Program-made: the position numbers and the translations under genes
Notes under the pieces: model-generated
What the model was told of the DNA's origin: nothing
What the model saw: only the letters and a program-made list of their open reading frames with translations
Database searches by the model: none
Shown: in pieces, positions 29,090 to 38,800 of the stretch
Position numbering within the stretch: the first letter of the stretch is position 1
Layout: each line of letters opens with the position of its first letter
Source of the DNA: Planctomycetota bacterium
Lineage (GTDB): Bacteria > Planctomycetota > Planctomycetia > Planctomycetales > Planctomycetaceae
DNA length: 39,877 bases
Assembly: GCA_021781115.1 (NCBI GenBank)
Contig: JAJXXL010000175.1
Location: 1-39,877 of the forward strand
Direction of reading: 5' to 3'

Positions 29090-29115
29090 GAATCTGATGC
29101 AAATTACGCAGATTC
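29090..29115. repeat. Perfect 7-bp inverted repeat GAATCTG-12 nt-CAGATTC
   Basis: gaatctg atgcaaattacg cagattc in the intergenic region upstream of the giant gene. Confidence 0.5.
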
Positions 29116-29798
29116 ATGGATTCATTTAACCCGGTACGCAGTCGCGATTCAAGATAAAACCTGCTCAAACCAGAAATTTGTCGGATTCCGTAACTTGACC
29201 AGGATTTGACGAACTGCATGCGTGACGCTGCCGGCCTCAGTATCATCTCACGTTACAAGTCGATGCGAATGTCGCAACATGTCACCAGCCCTTTTGGCAG
29301 ATGAACCCAAACTCGATCCTGACGCCCCTGTAGACGACGCCTCACTATTTCACAAGCGACTCCCGACGTGGCGACGCGAAACCGATCTCAACCGCGTTTG
29401 CTCGTTGCCATGCGGAACACACCCGGTCCCTGGCAAGGACCAACCTGACGGCGACTTGGCCGAACATTGCATCGTCAGCCACAACATAACCATTTGCCGT
29501 ATTGATGGTTAGACCATGACGATCGTCCGCCGGTGCGCGTCGGCCGAAGCGCCTCGCACGAACTCTGCGAATTCACCGACGGTGACCTGGTCGCCCTGAC
29601 GATGATTGCCGCAATCGCGGGCGGCTCGCTGGCGATGGGGGCCAGACCACTGATTTCGTACGCGGCTCAACATGTCGATCACCGCGCATCGTCAGCCGTT
29701 TACAATGAATTCACGATCAGGCCGCATTCCGCCGCCTGACGCCGCGTCGCATGATTTACGACTGTGTGCGAAACACCTAGTATATTTTTTATACAGCT

Positions 29799-29827
29799 AT
29801 TATATAGGTACTTATTGAAAGTGACAG
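29799..29827 (-). promoter_or_regulatory. Candidate sigma70-type promoter on the minus strand (CTGTCA-17 nt-TATAAT)
   Basis: Reverse complement gives CTGTCA (4/6 to TTGACA), 17-nt spacer, perfect TATAAT, inside an AT-rich island (29776-29820). Confidence 0.3.
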
Positions 29828-30137
29828 GCTGCCCGTGGCCAAAACTGGCTTACGCCGTTTTTTTCGGCGTTGCGGCAGTGTTTCCCGACATGGTTGCGTC
29901 TGGAACCGCGCATCCTTTGTCTCGCCTTCCGGCAACAAATCGGGCATTTTTTCTATCATCGGAGCGATGCGGCCGTTAGAATCAAAAAACTGGCGGTTGT
30001 TGAATCTTGGGCAGGACTCGGTCGAAGTTTTGCAGGTCGCCAGGTGGTTCTGAATCTGACGATTACGTGCGTGTTGATTTGCCGGGCCGACGATTTCCAC
30101 CGCTCGGCTGGTCATCGGGTGGGGAGACGACTCGGGT

Positions 30138-33100
30138 ATGCTGGTTCGTGGTCAGATTCTCGACGGTCGCTGGGAGGTCGATTGCAAAATCGCCGAAGGG
30201 GGGCATGGTGCGATTTACCGCGGCATTGACCGGCGCGGCCTCGAAGACGAAGGGGTCGCGATCAAAGTCATGAAGGCGGAAGGCGCCGTCGAACTGGCCG
30301 CTTTCAAAAGCGAGGCGCTGCTGGCGCAGAAATTTCGCCATACCAACGTCGTGCGCGTGCTCGATTACGGGCCGAATGCGGCGGATGCGAATGTTCCGCC
30401 GTTCCTGGTCATGGAATGGCTCGAAGGAAAAACTCTCAGCAGACTGATCGGCCGGCTGGAGGGCGACAGCATTTGCCGGCTGGTCGAGCAGGTGGCGTCG
30501 GCGTTGCAGCAGGCACACCGCAACAACCTCGTGCACCGCGATTTGAAACCGCTAAACATTATGCTGGTCCATGCGGGAGCCGAAGATGAGCGATTCGTGC
30601 TGCTCGATTTCGGAATTGCCACGAAGACCGATGCGTCGAAGACGCTCCGCAACGAGGCAGGCAAGGGGCTGGGCACGCTGGTTTACATGGCGCCCGAGCA
30701 ATTCCGGGAGCGCTGCGATCCTCGTAGCGACATTTATTCCTTCGGTGTGATCCTGTTTGAAGTGCTGACCGGCGTTGTGCCATTTCCTTTCACCGGCCGG
30801 ACGATCACGGCCATTCCCAACTTCCTGCGCACGCTGGAAGAAACCCCCCCGCCACGGTTACGCGATTTGGCCCCCGGGTTGGACGTTGCCCCGGAAATCG
30901 AAGCGCTGTTGCACCGCTGTCTGGCAAAACGCCCCGACGAGCGGCCCCAGTCGATGAAGGATGTCGCCGACGCATTCCTGCGGGATTTTCAGCCAGAACG
31001 CTACGTGCCGCAACCGCCTCCCCCACCGCCTTCGACGGCGGAAATGTCGGTCTATGGCAGCCACGAACGGCCGGCCTCTGACGCTGATCTGACCGTGGCC
31101 GCATCCGATCAGGTCTTGGCCGATTCCGATGACGTGTTGGCGGCGAATCGGCGAAACGCGACGGCGGGTTCGGATCTTGCAGACCCGTTTCCGCGAGTCA
31201 GCGATGACCCGGCCATGAACACCGCAATCCATGCCGATCGCTCGGGATCGGGTTTGAAACTCGATTCACCGGAGCCGATTTCTCGACTGTCGCTGCCGGA
31301 CACGGGCGCCTTGAATCATGAGCGTGATGGCACCCAAAGGGACGCGCTACCCCGGCCCGAAGTCGCACAGCGCGCCGAGCAACGGTTGGCGAATGCCGCG
31401 GCGACGCTGACCCCCAACACCGAGCTTCCCACGCCAACGTCCCGCGCCGGAACGGGTCTGCAACACATGCCGGACCACGCGCCCGACGCCGCCGAGCAAT
31501 CGCTCGCCGCATTCAGCGAATTCGACGATCAATTTGTATTCCGCGACAAACACAGCGGGAGACGGCGCCGCGCCGCAGGTGCGGCGCTGGGGCTTGCGGC
31601 GTTACTGATTGCGGCCGTTCCGTTGGCGCAGGCCGTGATCATTCCCACCCGAGTGGAGTCGCTGCTGGCTGCAGGCGATCACCCCGCGGCACTCGCCTGC
31701 CTTGAATCCCAGAATCGGATGTCGATGCTGCTGATTGACCCCGCCCCGCTGCGAAGGAGGATTCGCGAGGCGTGGTTTGTACGCGGCTGCGACCTGTTTG
31801 AAAAAGATGCAAAATACGCCGACGCCCTGCAAGGCTTTACGGCGCTTGTCGAAGCATATCCCAAGGAGGCCGAGGCGGCGGCCATTCGTGAACTGGCCCA
31901 GAAATTTGCCGCCGACCATTTCGAGATCGTCGCCGCCGAAGTGCACAAGCTGCAGGCTGCGGGCAACCATGCGGCCGCGTGGGACCGGCTGCGCGCCCCC
32001 GACGTGTCGGCGGCGCAGCAGGTGATTCAGGACATTGCACACGGGCCGGCTGAAACGGCCAGTTTGGCTGATTTGCAGCGCCATGTGCGGCAATTGTGGC
32101 TGAGACACGCGGCAACGCTGCCTGAATGCGAGCAGGTGCGCGAGTACGAGGGCCTGCGCGAGCGGGCCTCCGCTGATGAACGCCCCCGGCTTGAGTTCCG
32201 CCTGCATCGGGCGCGGGCGGTCTGCCTGCTGGGGCAGAACGACGCGCCCCGGGCGATCGACGAATTCACGCAGGCACTGAATGCCGACCACCAGGTCGAC
32301 GACGCGCTGCGGCGCGACATTGCCCTGCAACTGGCTGCGGCCCGACTCAAGGCCGCCCCGATGGCGACCGACGGCGAGACGGCACTCGACATGTTCCAGG
32401 CCGCCGTCGCCGGCCTGCGGCAGTTGCTTCACGAAACGCCAGACCTTCAGGCGGCGCGCGAAAAACTGGCGACGGCGCAGCTCGCCTGGGCACGACAGTT
32501 ATACAAGAACGTTCCCGGAAACTGGTCGGTTGCGGCGGCACGGTCGTCAGCAGATGCGGTGTGCCTGTTGCAGGCTGCACAAGCGATACCGGCATTGCCA
32601 GCCGGTGAACGCCGGGAAATCGAACAACTTCTGAGCGAAATTCACGAAACGGCGTGCGCCCAGGGAAACCTGCACGGGCTGCAGGGGGACCGCGAAGCCG
32701 AAAATGCCGTCCTGAAGAATGGTGCGATTGACGACGATGCGAATGCCGCGGCAGACAAGGAATATGCAATTTCCAATTGGGCGTTTGGCGTGGCCATTCT
32801 CGCGCGGCCCGATCAATCGCCGGTCATTTTTCTGGAACGCAGCCACGTACGATACTCGGGCTCCAGGCCCGACTACGAAGGCACGATCCAGGATCTGAAG
32901 AAATACCTCGACCGGACAAACATACCAGACGGCGCCGGCGGGGCCGACAAACTGCTGCGGGCCAAAGTTCTCGCGCGAATCGCTCTGATCTATTCGACCG
33001 CCCCGCCCCGGTTTCAAAACCCGCAACAGGCTCTGATACTGGCCAAACAAGCGTTTGAAATCGCCCCCAAAAGTGCCGATGTCTTGTTCTCGCTGGCCAC

Positions 33101-33296
33101 CACCCACGCGGCGATGCATCAGTTTTCCGCGGCGCTCGATTACCTGATCGATGCCGAGCAATTCGATAAGGACAAGACGCTGGCAGGCAAGATCAACGAT
33201 TATCGCGCCCGCTATGAAAACGAGGAACTTCGGATCGACCCCCGTGACAACTCGGAAACCGCCGAACCGGCGCCGTGCCCGCCCGAACATCCCTGA
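30138..33296 (+). CDS. Transmembrane Hanks-type Ser/Thr protein kinase with C-terminal TPR-like region
   Basis: IAEGGHGAIYRG, VAIKVMKAE, LVHRDLKPLNIML, LLDFGIA, YMAPEQF, RSDIYSFGVILFEVLTG; single TM AAGAALGLAALLIAAVPLAQAVII at ~31575-31645; alpha-helical TPR-like C-terminus. Confidence 0.92.
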   Translation: MLVRGQILDGRWEVDCKIAEGGHGAIYRGIDRRGLEDEGVAIKVMKAEGAVELAAFKSEALLAQKFRHTNVVRVLDYGPNAADANVPPFLVMEWLEGKTLSRLIGRLEGDSICRLVEQVASALQQAHRNNLVHRDLKPLNIMLVHAGAEDERFVLLDFGIATKTDASKTLRNEAGKGLGTLVYMAPEQFRERCDPRSDIYSFGVILFEVLTGVVPFPFTGRTITAIPNFLRTLEETPPPRLRDLAPGLDVAPEIEALLHRCLAKRPDERPQSMKDVADAFLRDFQPERYVPQPPPPPPSTAEMSVYGSHERPASDADLTVAASDQVLADSDDVLAANRRNATAGSDLADPFPRVSDDPAMNTAIHADRSGSGLKLDSPEPISRLSLPDTGALNHERDGTQRDALPRPEVAQRAEQRLANAAATLTPNTELPTPTSRAGTGLQHMPDHAPDAAEQSLAAFSEFDDQFVFRDKHSGRRRRAAGAALGLAALLIAAVPLAQAVIIPTRVESLLAAGDHPAALACLESQNRMSMLLIDPAPLRRRIREAWFVRGCDLFEKDAKYADALQGFTALVEAYPKEAEAAAIRELAQKFAADHFEIVAAEVHKLQAAGNHAAAWDRLRAPDVSAAQQVIQDIAHGPAETASLADLQRHVRQLWLRHAATLPECEQVREYEGLRERASADERPRLEFRLHRARAVCLLGQNDAPRAIDEFTQALNADHQVDDALRRDIALQLAAARLKAAPMATDGETALDMFQAAVAGLRQLLHETPDLQAAREKLATAQLAWARQLYKNVPGNWSVAAARSSADAVCLLQAAQAIPALPAGERREIEQLLSEIHETACAQGNLHGLQGDREAENAVLKNGAIDDDANAAADKEYAISNWAFGVAILARPDQSPVIFLERSHVRYSGSRPDYEGTIQDLKKYLDRTNIPDGAGGADKLLRAKVLARIALIYSTAPPRFQNPQQALILAKQAFEIAPKSADVLFSLATTHAAMHQFSAALDYLIDAEQFDKDKTLAGKINDYRARYENEELRIDPRDNSETAEPAPCPPEHP

Positions 33297-33494
33297 ATAC
33301 CCGCGCTGCCAGTGCCTTGAACCCCACCAGGCTGCTTTTGCAGCCACGTGCGCCCCGAGAGACCAGGCGAGCGCCGCCCACCCACTCAAACCGGCAGATT
33401 ATCGCTGCCGTCCGGCAATGACAGGTTTCCGTTTCGCCGACATTGGGCCAAGGAGTGCGTCTGGATCCCAAAAGGGGCGTCAATCGACGCCGCG

Positions 33495-35768
33495 TCAGTT
33501 GAACAGCCGCACCGTGTTTCGGATGTCCTGTGCGGTTTTCGTGCGGTCACTAGTGGGCGCAATCAAGCGGGCCGGGCGGTCCCACTGGGCGGCCGAACGC
33601 AGGCTGTCGGTCAACCGCTGCGGCCGATCGCGGCGGGCCGAGGCCAGGCTCGGTTTCGTGCGTGGCCGCCGCTCGGGCGGCAGATCAAGGAACTGCTCAT
33701 AGTATTTCGCTTCGGGCGAATCGGGCCAGTTCAGCATGATCGTCAGGATTTCTTTCGTCGCCGCGTCGACATTTTCGACGGTTGGTTTTGCTTGCGCCGC
33801 GCCGAAATCACCCAAGTGCAACCCGGCGAGCATCCACAGCGCGCGCAGCGCACGCTGCGTATAACCCAACTGTTGCTTTTGGGCCAGTTGCTCGTAAATT
33901 GCCACGGCGGCGGCAGGATCCTTGTCGATGAACAGGGCGTAATCGGCTTCGATTTCCAGGCGCATGGCGTCTTCGGTGACTTTCGCACGGAACGTATGGG
34001 CTTTGGCGAGTGCCTGCCGAGCGTTTTCGTTGCTGAACCCGCCCGCCTCGGTGTTGAAAACGTGGTTCGCCACCAGGTACCAAGCCCAGGGGTTTTCAGG
34101 ATCGGTGCGCAACACTTCGTCAATTTCCCGCCGGGCCTCGAGCAAGGACTTGCGGCCCTGGTCGTCATTGCGTTTGAAGGCCAGCGCCGCTTCAAGGTGA
34201 AATTCGCCCCAGAACAGATGATCGTCGGCAGCGGCCGGGGGGCGCTGGTTCGCAATCACCAGACCGGTTCGGGCTAAGGGCCCCGACGCCTGCGACAATG
34301 CAACCAGCGCGTGTTGCAACAGGTCGTTTCGCGATGGGCCGGCCACCTCGAGGGTCGCCGGTTTGCCGCCGTTGGCGTCAAAAATGTAAAGCCGGCAACC
34401 GGCGCTGGCATCATTGGCGCTGGCATAGTCGCCCCAGACCACGAACCGGGCGTTCAACTCGTCGGCCAGCGCTTTGAGCACGTCGTCATCCGGGGCCTGT
34501 GCGGCGGCCTTGGCTTTGGCACCTTTTTTCCAGGCTTCTTCGACCTGCCAGATCAACGCCACGTCGAAACCCGGAACCTTCATCAGCTGCGCACACAACT
34601 TCGACGCGAAGGCGGTCGGCGGCTGGCTCGGCGCAAAGTCGATCTGGCGCAGCGGCATCGGCGGCAGAACCACGACCCGCACGCGGTTCTCGTTTTCGAA
34701 TTTCTCCAAGTCGGATTTGTCGAACGGTTTGAGTTCCTGATAACTGGTAGCCGCCGCTGGCTGCCGGCCGAGCGCGTCGAGCATCCCGGCGTCGTTCAGG
34801 TCGAAGACCGAACCGCGGGTCTGATCAGCCAGGGTTCGGGCAAAATCGTTCCATCGAGCCCGCAATCCAGCCGCGGTGGCAGCCAGAACTTCATTGTCGC
34901 GTACATCGGCGCCGCGCCCGAAATCCGACTGGCACAGCACGGCATGCACGGTAATGCCCTTTTGAGCGGCGAGTGCCGCGAGATCCTGGGTTTTGTGCGC
35001 CCGGAGCGGCTGACGAATGCCGCGGGTGCGCTCATTCCGGGCATTCAGGGCAGGGTCCATCCACACGGCTTCGTCGAAGGGCGGCGCGTCGCCCGCGAGA
35101 ATGACAAGCCGGGTCACGCCGCCCCGCCGCCCCGGTTCGTCGACCGGGGTCCAATCGAGCTCTGTGAGGGCCGCGTACAACCCGCGATCGACCTGCTCTT
35201 CAAAATACGGCTCGCCCGCCATGAGCGGAATGGAATTTAACCGGGCGATGATTTCGTCCATACCAGGCTTGTTGTGCGCAACATCGATAAACCGCCGCGT
35301 CAGCACTTCGACAGCCGCGGCTCCGCCCGGCGCTGAAAGCAAGTCGCGGTAGACGACGACCGCCACCCCCAGTTCTTCGACCGAATTATTCTCGTTCTGT
35401 TTGAGCGCGCGGTCCAGCGATTCGACCCATTTCGGCAGGTCGTCCTTCAATGACAGGATGTCGCGGCCCATGCTGTCGGTGCCGTCGATGACAAATGCAA
35501 TTTCGATGCGTTTTTTGAAATCCTGCAGTCCGAATGCCGTGCGCTGATAAAACCCGCGGCTGCGGTCGTAGGGCTTGATGATGCCTTGCGGCTGAATCGC
35601 AAACCCAATCGCCCGCCCCAGCGTTCCAGCAGCCGCCGGGGAGCCGCCCAATGAACCGACCGCGACAGCCGCCGATTGGGCCTGGCACTCGGCGGCAACA
35701 GCAAGCATCGCGATGAACCCGCTCGACGCCAGACAACAATTGACCACGATACATTTCCGGCGAAACAT
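33495..35768 (-). CDS. Predicted exported von Willebrand factor A domain protein with TPR-like C-terminus
   Basis: N-terminal signal-like CCLASSGFIAMLAVAAECQAQSA; VWA start KRIEIAFVIDGTDSMGRDILSLKDDLPKW with DxTxS MIDAS variant; C-terminal helical repeats (WAWYLVANHVFNTEAGG...ALAKAHTFRAKVTEDAMRLEIEADYALFIDKDPAAAVAIYEQLAQKQ). Confidence 0.75.
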   Translation of the reverse strand: MFRRKCIVVNCCLASSGFIAMLAVAAECQAQSAAVAVGSLGGSPAAAGTLGRAIGFAIQPQGIIKPYDRSRGFYQRTAFGLQDFKKRIEIAFVIDGTDSMGRDILSLKDDLPKWVESLDRALKQNENNSVEELGVAVVVYRDLLSAPGGAAAVEVLTRRFIDVAHNKPGMDEIIARLNSIPLMAGEPYFEEQVDRGLYAALTELDWTPVDEPGRRGGVTRLVILAGDAPPFDEAVWMDPALNARNERTRGIRQPLRAHKTQDLAALAAQKGITVHAVLCQSDFGRGADVRDNEVLAATAAGLRARWNDFARTLADQTRGSVFDLNDAGMLDALGRQPAAATSYQELKPFDKSDLEKFENENRVRVVVLPPMPLRQIDFAPSQPPTAFASKLCAQLMKVPGFDVALIWQVEEAWKKGAKAKAAAQAPDDDVLKALADELNARFVVWGDYASANDASAGCRLYIFDANGGKPATLEVAGPSRNDLLQHALVALSQASGPLARTGLVIANQRPPAAADDHLFWGEFHLEAALAFKRNDDQGRKSLLEARREIDEVLRTDPENPWAWYLVANHVFNTEAGGFSNENARQALAKAHTFRAKVTEDAMRLEIEADYALFIDKDPAAAVAIYEQLAQKQQLGYTQRALRALWMLAGLHLGDFGAAQAKPTVENVDAATKEILTIMLNWPDSPEAKYYEQFLDLPPERRPRTKPSLASARRDRPQRLTDSLRSAAQWDRPARLIAPTSDRTKTAQDIRNTVRLFN

Positions 35769-35873
35769 GATTCACGCTCCTCCCCCAAAGACGGTGCGTT
35801 TCCCAAACTGAGATTAACTTCGCGCCCGGGCCGATGCCAGAGCAATTATCGATTTCCAGGCGCCATCGCGCAC

Positions 35874-38800
35874 TCACCGGCGACCGCGCAGCAGTTGTCC
35901 CTCCGGCGGAAAAGTGACCGACCGCCTCACTTGTGGCCGCTGTGACTTTTTGTCGCCCGGGCGCAGCATTTTGCCGTCACGGCGTTCGCCGCCGCGAAAT
36001 GCGCCGAGCATTTCCGGCACGCGGCGTTCGACGTAGGCGCCGAGTTCCTCGATCGACGACGCCGCGGCGCCCCGCCGGCCTTCGAGCGCCTCGATGACTG
36101 CGGCTGTGAACAGGCCGTGGCCGGTTTTTTGCCCCGCGTGCATGAGCACATCGTCAAATTCGAACGAGATCTCGCCCGCGTCGCAGGCGAGCAGCACCTG
36201 GGGGCCGAATTGCAGACTGCCGGAGTTGAGCAGGCGGGTTTGATCCATTTCTGCAGAACCGGAATGGCAGGCGTCGATAAGCAACAGGGCCGGGCAGGCG
36301 AGTCGATTCAGGCGCTCGTAGAGGTCCCGCCCCCTGATTGCCGTCGATTCGAGATTGTCGCCAGCGTCTTCGACGAGGTAGTAAAACTCCGGCTGCGCTT
36401 CGACGGCGCCGGGCGCCGCGCGAAACTGGTTTTGGCCGTGCCCGGCGAATAGCACGCAAACGAAGTCATCGGGTTCGACTTCGGCCTCAAGGTCGTCGAG
36501 AGCTTTCAAAATATTGTCGCGTGTGGGCGCGGGCACGCCGCTGGGGGCCCCCGCGCCGTTGGCCAGCACGGCGGCGACGACCTGGTCGAATACCGGGCGG
36601 TCGCCCCCCCCCTCGGTCGCCGCGAGCTGTTTCAGCGCCTGGCCGAGAAACCAGGCGTCGTTGGCTGCACTCCTCAGCGGCTGCAGGTCGTGGCGGGGGG
36701 TGCGAAACGAATTGACGCCGACGCCGAGGTAATGCAACCGCCGCCGCGCGGGCGCGGCCTCGACCTGAAACAACCGCACTTCCGGCAGGGCAAACGCCCC
36801 CTGCCCCGGTTCGCCGACCTCGACCGTGACCACAATCTTGTTCAAACCGCCGCGCAGCACGCTGGCGGGCACGGGCACGCGCACGTCGGCCTGGCTCGAT
36901 TTGAGCGGGTGCGCCGCCAACCGCCGACCGTTGCACCAGACATGCAGCGTCAACTCGCCGCGGGCATCGCCACGGACGGCGTGCAGAGTCAGGTCGAAAT
37001 CGGACTTGTCGCGCAGGTCATGCACGCCCTCGACCTGAATCGCAGGCAGAATCTGGTCATCGGCCAACCCCTTGTTTCGCACGTAATCCTGAATGATCGA
37101 CCGGTCGTGGCGTTCGATGACTTCCAGGATTTTGCGGCGATAATCGAATTTGGTCCAATATTGTTCGGGCACAGTGTTCTTCACGTTTTCGATGCGAAAC
37201 ACATTCTGATCGCGTTTGCTGAACAGCATGTTGAGCGGGGGGTTGATATGCCAGTACATCTGCGCATCAATCAGCGCAATCGACGAATCGTAAACGCCCT
37301 GCGGCGTCCACACGACCCAGTTTGAGGCGTCTTGCAATGGCAGCAGGGTCCACAAGGCGTCGTGCGTCACGTTCGTGGCAACGGTGTACTCTGACTGGCT
37401 GCTGCGAACCGTGACCATCAGCTCGCGACCAGGAATTGGCTGCCCGAGTTCCAGCGGCCAGTCAGCCACCGGAACGTCGTGGCCCGCCGACTTGACGCCG
37501 AAGATCTCGGCCCCTTTTTCAAACCCCGCCGCCCAACCGGGGCTGCCGGATGCGACTTCGTCGACGAACAGTTTGCGGCCGTTCGAACGAAATCGTACCC
37601 CCAGTTCCAGGCGGTGTTCGGACGACAGGCCGAGGTCTTGCAGGCCCCAGGCGCTGATCGTGCCGTCGTCTGATCCTGACACCAGCCACGAGCCATCCTG
37701 GGCGGTCGCCAGGCAGGTCACACGGCCTTCATGCCCCAGAAAACTTCGCAGCAGCGCCCGTCGCAACTCGCGGGGGTTCTGTTCGAGCCCCTTTTGCAGG
37801 GCCGCTTCGTCCCACACGAGGATTCCCGCAACGTAACCGATGGCGGCGAACTTTCGCGCCCCATGTCGAAACCGGGTATAGCACAGGGGAAGGTTGCCGT
37901 TAAGGAGCGGAATCGGACCAACTCGCCCCGATTCCAGGTAAAAATCGCCTCCACGCGGCGCGATGATAATGTCGCGCGTGCCGAACAACCTAGGCGGCGG
38001 CGACTTGCCACTCAGCGGCACCGCTTGCAACCGCCCGCGAATGCTCCGCCCGTCGAGCGTGAATTGCGTGGTTGGGGGCGGGGGCGGCAAGAGTTCTTCA
38101 AAGGCCCCTGTCGCGAATTGAATCGACAATTCACCGGGTCGCGCCCCCTGCACCAGCGCCACGTTGTTTATCGGGCTGCCGCCGTCGCCCGCGCCGGCCT
38201 CGGGCGGGTATTGGCACAGCAAATGGCCGTCGGCGATCGACCAGACGCGAAGCTGATAGCGGGCCGGGGCGCCAGACGTGCGCGGCCGGTCGATGCCGGC
38301 GGCGGCCAGATACCGCCCATCGGCCGAACAGGCCAGTGCCATGACGCGCGATTCAAAGTCCCCACGTTCAAATGCGATGCCGGCACGGCCAAGCTGCTCG
38401 ACCCCGGCCACGACGCCGGGCCGCGGCAGCCATTCCTTGAAGAACCCGGCCACCAGCCGGTCAGACTGCCCCACGCGAACCAGCTTGTCGATGCCGGTAT
38501 GTAACGTCTGCCGCACCAGCAGTTTGTCGTCCAAGCGATGCAGCGTGACATGAGCCCCGGCGGGAATCGGCCCGACGGTTTCAATTTTTGCGCCCGAGGA
38601 ATTGTCGATGACCCATAGATTCAGAACGCCTTCGACCGCAAGATTTCGTGTGGCCGCAGAATCAAGCGGCAACAGATCACTCCACTTTGCAGCGAGGATT
38701 TCGGCCGGTTGCAGGGGTTGCGCCGACACCGCGAATTTATACGACAGCCGGTGGCCCGTCGAGTTGGTCCAATACGTTCCGCGCGGCGCTCGGTCAGCCT

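Noticed and set aside
29222-30115. Small ORFs (29222-29512, 29533-29739, 29764-29979, minus 29789-30115)
   Set aside because: No recognisable motif or convincing start context; kept only as part of the unexplained intergenic finding.
33348-35240. Two 309-aa plus-strand ORFs
   Set aside because: Antisense to the VWA/TPR gene; no domain-like pattern.
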